Positions 1 to 7,322 of a DNA stretch of 7,322 bases are shown here, in pieces. Every line of letters starts with the position of its first letter. The first letter of the stretch is position 1. The stretch lies in NCBI GenBank assembly GCA_964420325.1, contig CAYQSU010000093.1, forward strand, positions 1-7,322, written 5' to 3'. The translations under genes were made by a program, and so were the position numbers. Below the pieces are notes generated by a model that saw only the letters and a list, made by a program, of their open reading frames with translations, was not told where the DNA came from and searched no databases. This DNA comes from CAYQSU01 sp964420325. GTDB lineage: Bacteria > Pseudomonadota > Alphaproteobacteria > Rhodospirillales > Defluviicoccaceae.

Positions 1-312
1 CGGATGTCTGCGATGATCTCACAGCGCGGCCGTCGACCCGAAGTAATGGCGACCGCTCTCGACGACGGCTTCGCCCGTCCGATCGCGTCAGCAGGCCGGC
101 GTTGTTCACGGATCACCGGTTGTGACCAAGCGTTGTCTGCCAGCACGGCCGCAAAAAGCCTGTTCTAGTAACCCAAACAGGCCATATAGCATCCGGGACA
201 CTCGGTCATGTGATGTTCGAGGCCTGAACCACCGCCCCTCCCGGCAACGGTGGCGGGGAGCACCGGCGGAAGGAGGCGACCGGGGCGCATCCGGTGGTAC
301 CGACGACGTGCA
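1..312. other. non-coding upstream region, no gene assigned
   Basis: I could not assign a gene here. The + frame starting at base 1 is open until TAG at 166-168 but encodes an Arg/Ser/Ala-rich stretch resembling no family I know. It could at most be the tail of an upstream gene. The region 200-300 is rich in short GC inverted repeats: CCACCG 229-234 with CGGTGG 248-253; CTCCC 238-242 with GGGAG 256-260, which is mutually exclusive with the first; and CACCGG 261-266 with CCGGTG 291-296. I compared it by eye with 4.5S RNA, RNase P RNA, tmRNA, tRNA and cobalamin riboswitch signatures and found no match. A minus-strand frame of 35 codons (206-313) lacks a ribosome binding site. Confidence 0.55.
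153..182 (-). terminator. intrinsic terminator-like hairpin, minus-strand direction
   Basis: GCCTGTT (158-164) and AACAGGC (176-182) form a perfect 7-bp stem around an 11-nt loop. On the + strand the stem is preceded by AAAAA (153-157) and has no T run after it. On the minus strand the hairpin is therefore followed directly by TTTTT, the arrangement of a Rho-independent terminator. It would stop leftward transcription. No convincing minus-strand gene lies just to its right, so what it terminates is unclear. The stem has only moderate GC content and the U tract is short, so function is plausible but not certain. Confidence 0.45.
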
Positions 313-341
313 TTGATGTGGTGGCGGTCATGACCTAGAGT
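313..341 (+). promoter_or_regulatory. putative sigma-70 type promoter for proS
   Basis: TTGATG (313-318) as the -35 element and TAGAGT (336-341) as the -10 element are separated by exactly 17 bp. Each matches the consensus at four of six positions, including TTGA and the T, A and final T of the -10. Transcription would start near 348 and give a leader of about 48 nt before the proS ATG. A short dyad, GGCGG 323-327 with CCGCC 342-346, flanks the -10 and could be incidental in GC-rich DNA. This is a pattern match only. Confidence 0.35.
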
Positions 342-395
342 CCGCCGCGTTTCGATCAGCCTCTATCGTTGTCCGCCATCAGTGTCGGGATCTCC

Positions 396-1709
396 ATGCG
401 GCTTTCCGAGTTCTTCCTGCCAACGCTCAAAGAGACGCCGGCGGAAGCGCAGATCGTATCCCACAGGCTCATGCTGCGCGCCGGCATGGTCCGGCAGTCC
501 AGCGCCGGGATTTACTGCTGGCTGCCGCTCGGGCTCCGGGTTCTGAACAGAATAGAGGCTATCGTGCGTGAGGAGCAGAACCGCATCGGCTGCCAAGAGA
601 TCCTGATGCCGACGATTCAGCCGGCCGACCTCTGGCGAGAGAGCGGCCGCTATGACGCCTACGGACCCGAGATGCTTCGCATCGTCGACCGCCATAGCCG
701 CGCGTTGCTGTATGGACCGACCAACGAGGAGCAGGTCACTGAGATCATTCGCGCCTCCGTCAGCAGCTACCGTCAATTGCCGAAGCTCCTGTACCATATC
801 CAGTGGAAGTTTCGCGACGAGGTCCGGCCGCGGTTCGGCGTGATGCGAGGCCGCGAGTTCCTGATGAAGGACGCGTATTCCTTCGACGTCGACAAGGCCG
901 GGGCACGGCGGTCCTACAACAAGATGTTCGTCAGCTACCTGCGCACGTTCGCGCGGATGGGCCTCAAGGCGATCCCGATGAAGGCCGAAAGCGGTCCCAT
1001 CGGCGGCGACATGAGCCACGAGTTCGTCATTCTGGCCGAAACCGGCGAGAGCGAGATCGCTTACCACCGGGATCTTCTGGCGATGGACTGGGCCGAGACG
1101 AGCGTCGATTTCGATGGCGACCTGCAGCCAATCGTCGACGGCTTCACGGTGAGATACGCGGCCACCGACAAGGAACGGGATGCGGAGACGGAGCGGTCGC
1201 TCGGCGCCGCTCTGCTGACCGGTCGCGGCATCGAGGTCGGTCACATCTTCTATTTCGGCACCAAGTACTCGGAGCCGATGCGGGCAACGGTGGTCGGGCC
1301 GGACGGCAGCCAGGTCGCCGCGGAGATGGGATCCTACGGCATCGGCGTGTCGCGGCTCGTTGGAGCGATTATCGAGGCCTCCCACGATGATAAGGGCATC
1401 GTCTGGCCGGAAAGCGTCGCTCCGTTCCGGGTTGCGCTCATCAATCTGCAGCCGAGCGTCGGCGACTGCACGCGCACCTGTGACGGGCTGTACCGGACGC
1501 TGCTTCAGCACGGCGTGGAGGTCCTCTATGACGATCGGGAGGAACGGGCCGGCGTCAAGTTCGCCGAGTGCGAGCTGATCGGGCTTCCGTGGCAGGTCAC
1601 CGTCGGGCCTCGCGGCCTCGAGGCCGGAACGGTCGAATTGAAGAACCGCCGATCCGGCGAGCGCCAGGACCTCAGCCCCGAGTCAGCCTTGGCGCGGCTT
1701 ACGGACTAG
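396..1709 (+). CDS. proS: prolyl-tRNA synthetase, short form without editing insertion
   Basis: This cytoplasmic class II aminoacyl-tRNA synthetase joins proline to tRNA-Pro using ATP. The 437-residue protein carries the TNEE element (109-112), class II motif 2 with FRDEVRPRFG (139-148) and FLMKDAYSF (155-163), and motif 3 with GSYGIGVSR (312-320). A C-terminal anticodon-binding domain runs from about 344 and includes the LIGLPW segment (394-399). E. coli-type ProRS is about 570 residues because a roughly 180-residue editing (INS) domain lies between motifs 2 and 3. Here that interval is only about 150 residues, so the domain is essentially absent, as in alphaproteobacterial ProRS. I chose ATG 396 because the family begins MRLSxxFLPTLKE and GGGA (387-390) sits 5 nt upstream. 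An in-frame TTG at 369 would add nine atypical residues. It is the first gene of a tight cluster; lolC begins 12 nt after the stop. Confidence 0.96.
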   Translation: MRLSEFFLPTLKETPAEAQIVSHRLMLRAGMVRQSSAGIYCWLPLGLRVLNRIEAIVREEQNRIGCQEILMPTIQPADLWRESGRYDAYGPEMLRIVDRHSRALLYGPTNEEQVTEIIRASVSSYRQLPKLLYHIQWKFRDEVRPRFGVMRGREFLMKDAYSFDVDKAGARRSYNKMFVSYLRTFARMGLKAIPMKAESGPIGGDMSHEFVILAETGESEIAYHRDLLAMDWAETSVDFDGDLQPIVDGFTVRYAATDKERDAETERSLGAALLTGRGIEVGHIFYFGTKYSEPMRATVVGPDGSQVAAEMGSYGIGVSRLVGAIIEASHDDKGIVWPESVAPFRVALINLQPSVGDCTRTCDGLYRTLLQHGVEVLYDDREERAGVKFAECELIGLPWQVTVGPRGLEAGTVELKNRRSGERQDLSPESALARLTD

Positions 1710-1721
1710 GATCCGGCCTCG

Positions 1722-2966
1722 GTGTTCTCGGCGTTCGAATGGGTCGTTGCGCTGCGCTACCTGAGAGCGCGCAGGCAGGAGGGGTTCATCTCGGTCATCG
1801 CCTGGTTTTCGCTCCTCGGCATCGCCCTCGGCGTCGCGACCTTGATCGTGGTCATGGCGGTGATGAACGGCTTCCGTCACGAGCTTCTGTCGCGCATCCT
1901 CGGCTTGAACGGACACCTGACCGTCTATGGCTCACCGTCGGGCATCGGCGACTATGCCTCCCTGACGCTTGACGTATCCGAGGTTCCGGGCGTGGTCTCC
2001 GTTGCTCCCATCGTCCAGGGCCAGGTGATGGTAACGAGCAGGGGACTGTCCCGCGGCGCGCTCGCCCGCGGCATTCTTCGCGACGACCTGGAACGGCGTC
2101 CGATGGTGGCGGGGAACATCCTCGGCGGATCCCTCGCTGACTTCGACGCCGGAAACGGGGTGGTGGTCGGCGTCCGGCTCGCCGAACAGATGGGCCTCGG
2201 CATCGGCGACGAGATCACGCTCATTTCGCCCCAGGGCCGCGTCACGGTCTTCGGGTCGATCCCGCGGGTGGGCGCGTTTCCCATCGTCGCGATCTTCGAG
2301 ATCGGCATGTTCGAGTACGATTCCGGCTTTGTCTTCATGCCGTTGGCGACGGCGCAGACCTACTTTCAGCTGTCCGACCGGGTGAGCGCACTGGAGGTCT
2401 TCGTCGCCGACCCCGACCGGGCGCCGGCCGTCGCCCGGAGCATTGCCGAACGGATCGGCATGGACTGGCGGATCCAGGATTGGCAACGCGCCAATGCCAG
2501 CTTCTTCAACGCGATCCAAGTCGAACGCAACGTCATGTTCCTCATCTTGACCCTGATCATCGTCGTTGCCGCGTTCAACGTCATTTCGAGCCTGATCATG
2601 CTCGTCAAGGACAAGGGGCGCGACATCGCCATTCTGCGCACGATGGGAGCGACCCGCGGGATGATCATGCGCATCTTCTTCATCGCCGGTGCCAGCATCG
2701 GTGTGGTCGGCACCCTGACCGGCTTGCTGGCCGGCGTCGCGTTCGTGGACAACATCGAGCTGTTCCGCCGCTGGATCGAGGGGCTGACGGGGACGGAGCT
2801 GTTTGCCGCCGAGATCTATTTCCTGTCGCGGCTGCCGGCCGATCCCGATCCCTTCGAGGTGCTCCTGGTGGTTGTCATGGCGCTGACGCTGTCGTTGCTG
2901 GCAACCGTCTATCCCTCCTGGCGCGCCGCTCGGATCGAGCCCGCAGAAGCCCTGCGCGATGAGTGA
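1722..2966 (+). CDS. lolC: lipoprotein-releasing ABC transporter permease, LolC/LolE (LolF-like)
   Basis: This is the inner-membrane subunit of the Lol exporter, which extracts outer-membrane lipoproteins from the inner membrane and hands them to the periplasmic carrier LolA. The 414-residue protein has the FtsX/MacB-type plan. TM1 lies at about 24-46, then a large periplasmic domain (about 47-270), then TM2 (about 272-294), TM3 (about 317-340) and TM4 (about 379-397). The cytoplasmic segment KDKGRDIAILRTMGA (296-310) after TM2 is the conserved coupling region that contacts the ATPase, and the C-terminus has the typical WRAARIEPAEALR (400-412). Residues about 176-188, around FGSIPRVGAFP, may correspond to the LolA-recruiting hook; that is inference. 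The GTG start matches the family N-terminus (FEWxVALRYLRARRQEGFISVIA), with AGGA (1708-1711) overlapping the proS stop about 10 nt upstream. Only one such subunit is present beside lolD, which suggests a homodimer. Confidence 0.94.
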   Translation: MFSAFEWVVALRYLRARRQEGFISVIAWFSLLGIALGVATLIVVMAVMNGFRHELLSRILGLNGHLTVYGSPSGIGDYASLTLDVSEVPGVVSVAPIVQGQVMVTSRGLSRGALARGILRDDLERRPMVAGNILGGSLADFDAGNGVVVGVRLAEQMGLGIGDEITLISPQGRVTVFGSIPRVGAFPIVAIFEIGMFEYDSGFVFMPLATAQTYFQLSDRVSALEVFVADPDRAPAVARSIAERIGMDWRIQDWQRANASFFNAIQVERNVMFLILTLIIVVAAFNVISSLIMLVKDKGRDIAILRTMGATRGMIMRIFFIAGASIGVVGTLTGLLAGVAFVDNIELFRRWIEGLTGTELFAAEIYFLSRLPADPDPFEVLLVVVMALTLSLLATVYPSWRAARIEPAEALRDE

Positions 2967-3639
2967 GCCGGTCTTTCGACTGGCGGGCGTCGCTCGAACC
3001 TATCGCCAGGGGCCGACGCAGCTACAGGTGCTGCGGGGCGTCGATCTCGAACTGCGCCAAGGAGAGCTCACCGCCCTCGTCGGTCCGTCCGGTGCCGGCA
3101 AGTCGACGCTCCTGCACATCGGTGGCCTTCTCGAACGGCCGGATGGCGGAGAGGTCTTCATGTCGGGTCGGGCCTGCGGCGGCCTTGCCGACGATGCGCG
3201 GACACAGCTCAGACGCAGCAAGATCGGGTTCGTCTACCAGTTCCACTATCTGCTGCCGGAGTTCTCGGCCGTCGAGAACGTCGTCATCGCGCAGATGATC
3301 GCGGGCATCCCCAGATCCAAGGCACGCGAGCGGGCCCTCGAGCTCCTGCGTCGCCTGGGTCTCGAACAGCGCGCCCAGCACCGGCCGGCGAGGCTGTCCG
3401 GCGGCGAGCAGCAGCGGGTGGCGATCGCGCGTGCTCTTGCCAACAGGCCGTGCCTCCTGCTCGCGGACGAGCCCACGGGGAATCTTGATCCGCACACGGC
3501 CGACGAGGTGTTTTCGATCATGGTGGCGCTGGCTCGCGGTGAGGGGCTGTCCGTCCTGGTCGCGACTCACAACCCGGCACTCGCGGCGCGGATGGATCGC
3601 ATCGTTCGCCTCGAGGATGGAGTGCTGGTCCCGGCGTGA
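2959..3639 (+). CDS. lolD: lipoprotein-releasing system ATP-binding protein LolD
   Basis: This cytoplasmic ATPase of the Lol exporter couples ATP hydrolysis to release of lipoproteins through the LolC-type membrane subunit. The 226-residue length is normal for LolD. Visible motifs in order are Walker A GPSGAGKST (42-50), the Q-loop in FVYQFHYLLPEFSAVENV (Q94), the ABC signature LSGGEQQR (146-153), Walker B LLLADE (166-171) followed by PTGNLD, and the H-loop ATH with H204. The YQFHYLLPEFSA segment is characteristic of LolD rather than of the related MacB or FtsE ATPases. All key residues are intact. The ATG lies within the last codons of lolC (8-nt overlap), so translation is probably coupled; a weak purine stretch, CAGAAG (2944-2949), precedes it. 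The overlap strongly links the two proteins as one transporter. Confidence 0.96.
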   Translation: MSEPVFRLAGVARTYRQGPTQLQVLRGVDLELRQGELTALVGPSGAGKSTLLHIGGLLERPDGGEVFMSGRACGGLADDARTQLRRSKIGFVYQFHYLLPEFSAVENVVIAQMIAGIPRSKARERALELLRRLGLEQRAQHRPARLSGGEQQRVAIARALANRPCLLLADEPTGNLDPHTADEVFSIMVALARGEGLSVLVATHNPALAARMDRIVRLEDGVLVPA

Positions 3640-3646
3640 TCGGCGC

Positions 3647-3665
3647 CTCCGTGTAACCGACGGAG
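3647..3665 (+). promoter_or_regulatory. short hairpin just after lolD
   Basis: CTCCGT (3647-3652) and ACGGAG (3660-3665) form a perfect 6-bp stem with a 7-nt loop, starting 8 nt after the lolD stop. No T run follows, so it is not a canonical intrinsic terminator. It could stabilise the 3' end of the upstream message or pause polymerase between lolD and dnaE. Chance formation in GC-rich DNA is possible. Confidence 0.25.
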
Positions 3666-3689
3666 ACTCCGAGAGGTTTCATCGGCGAC

Positions 3690-3708
3690 CGGCCGCGGTC
3701 AGCGGCCG
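3690..3708 (+). promoter_or_regulatory. strong GC hairpin in the lolD-dnaE gap
   Basis: CGGCCGC (3690-3696) and GCGGCCG (3702-3708) make a perfect 7-bp, all-G/C stem around the 5-nt loop GGTCA, about 15 nt before the ribosome-binding-like sequence of dnaE. There is no U tract, so simple termination is unlikely. Its position suits a processing site or a structure limiting access to the dnaE start. I saw no convincing -35/-10 pair in this gap, so whether dnaE has its own promoter is unresolved. Confidence 0.3.
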
Positions 3709-3722
3709 TGCGATGACTTGGC

Positions 3723-3730
3723 AGGGGAGA
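3723..3730 (+). promoter_or_regulatory. Shine-Dalgarno-like purine tract before dnaE
   Basis: AGGGGAGA is the only strong ribosome-binding-like sequence before dnaE. Its core GGGGAG (3724-3729) lies 2 nt from an in-frame GTG (3732), 7 nt from an out-of-frame ATG (3737) and 17 nt from the in-frame ATG (3747) that best fits the DnaE family. None of the in-frame choices has ideal spacing, so the dnaE start remains partly open. Confidence 0.45.
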
Positions 3731-3746
3731 TGTGCGATGGTGCCGC

Positions 3747-7232
<3,486 letters not shown>

Positions 7233-7275
7233 CGGTGCCGCAGCGCCCGCGCCGGCGATCGGCGACGAAATGCGA

Positions 7276-7292
7276 CAAAATGCGACATTTTG
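7276..7292. promoter_or_regulatory. perfect dyad with CGA centre, possible operator
   Basis: CAAAATG (7276-7282) and CATTTTG (7286-7292) are perfect reverse complements around a CGA centre (7283-7285). A 7-bp arm, 3-bp spacer dyad of this kind could be bound by a dimeric helix-turn-helix protein. It lies inside the GCGAC array. Its function is inferred from symmetry alone. Confidence 0.45.
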
Positions 7293-7298
7293 CGACGC

Positions 7299-7311
7299 TT
7301 TCGCGACGAAA
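7299..7311. promoter_or_regulatory. second dyad with CGA centre, possible operator
   Basis: TTTCG (7299-7303) and CGAAA (7307-7311) are perfect reverse complements around CGA (7304-7306), the same 3-bp centre as the dyad at 7276-7292. The two centres, 7284 and 7305, are 21 bp apart, or two helical turns, which would place two bound dimers on the same face of the DNA. The arms are short, so chance symmetry cannot be excluded. Confidence 0.35.
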
Positions 7312-7322
7312 TGCGACGTTCT

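Larger units (their letters stand above)
7262..7317 (+). repeat. six-copy GCGAC array with 10-11 bp period
   Basis: GCGAC occurs at 7262, 7272, 7282, 7292, 7303 and 7313, giving steps of 10, 10, 10, 11 and 10 bp. Most copies are separated by A/T-rich runs (GAAAT, AAAAT, ATTTT), so both the GCGAC units and the A/T tracts fall on one face of the helix. The array begins 30 nt after the dnaE stop and may continue past the window end. Such spacing is typical of tandem protein-binding sites or bent DNA. I cannot name the protein. Possibilities include a PhoB/OmpR-type or MraZ-type regulator of the next gene, or transposase-binding repeats of an element end. Confidence 0.75.

Noticed and set aside
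200..300. Possible 4.5S RNA or cobalamin riboswitch suggested by GC-rich stems and a GGAAGGAG-like stretch
   Set aside because: The conserved 4.5S apical loop and the riboswitch B12-box are both absent on inspection.
206..313. 35-codon minus-strand frame upstream of the orphan terminator
   Set aside because: No Shine-Dalgarno sequence precedes its ATG and the peptide resembles nothing I know; kept only as context for a possible small RNA.
122..316. 64-codon + strand frame before proS
   Set aside because: Its Arg/Ser/Pro-rich composition is what random GC-rich DNA gives, there is no ribosome binding site, and it overlaps the terminator-like hairpin and the putative promoter.
363..1511. 382-codon minus-strand frame inside proS
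   Set aside because: Antisense shadow of proS; the sequence shows no recognisable domain.
7250..7264. Hairpin CGCCG / CGGCG after dnaE as a terminator
   Set aside because: The stem is only 5 bp, no T run follows, and it overlaps the start of the GCGAC array.

Overview
The window is a compact, high-GC stretch of bacterial chromosome with four complete genes, all on the + strand: proS (prolyl-tRNA synthetase), lolC and lolD (lipoprotein-releasing ABC transporter) and dnaE (DNA polymerase III alpha subunit). The ProRS is the short form without the editing insertion. A single LolC/E-type membrane subunit sits beside LolD, and the DnaE begins with the HLRVH type of PHP domain. Together with the GC bias and the proS-lolC-lolD-dnaE order, this points to an alphaproteobacterium, probably Rhodospirillales-like. 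The placement comes from recalled family sequences, not from a search.

Layout: positions 1-395 hold no recognisable gene. They contain an intrinsic-terminator-like hairpin that works on the minus strand (153-182), several GC-rich inverted repeats, and a plausible sigma-70 type promoter (313-341) for proS. proS runs 396-1709. lolC starts 12 nt later with GTG (1722-2966). lolD overlaps the end of lolC by 8 nt (2959-3639). A 107-nt gap with two perfect short hairpins then leads to dnaE (3747-7232). The last 90 nt are non-coding and end in a six-copy GCGAC array (7262-7317) spaced 10-11 bp, cut by the window edge.

The first three genes look like one transcription unit, because their junctions are very tight and lolC-lolD overlap. 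dnaE could be read through from it or have its own signal in the gap. ProRS charges tRNA-Pro for translation. LolC and LolD extract outer-membrane lipoproteins from the inner membrane. DnaE is the replicative polymerase. These are housekeeping functions linked by gene order rather than by a shared pathway.

No defence system, CRISPR array, rRNA, tRNA, insertion sequence or recognisable mobile gene is visible. The least explained signal is the phased repeat array after dnaE, which contains two dyads with the same CGA centre 21 bp apart. It could be a regulator-binding array for the next gene or a transposase-binding array at an element end. The window ends before this can be decided.
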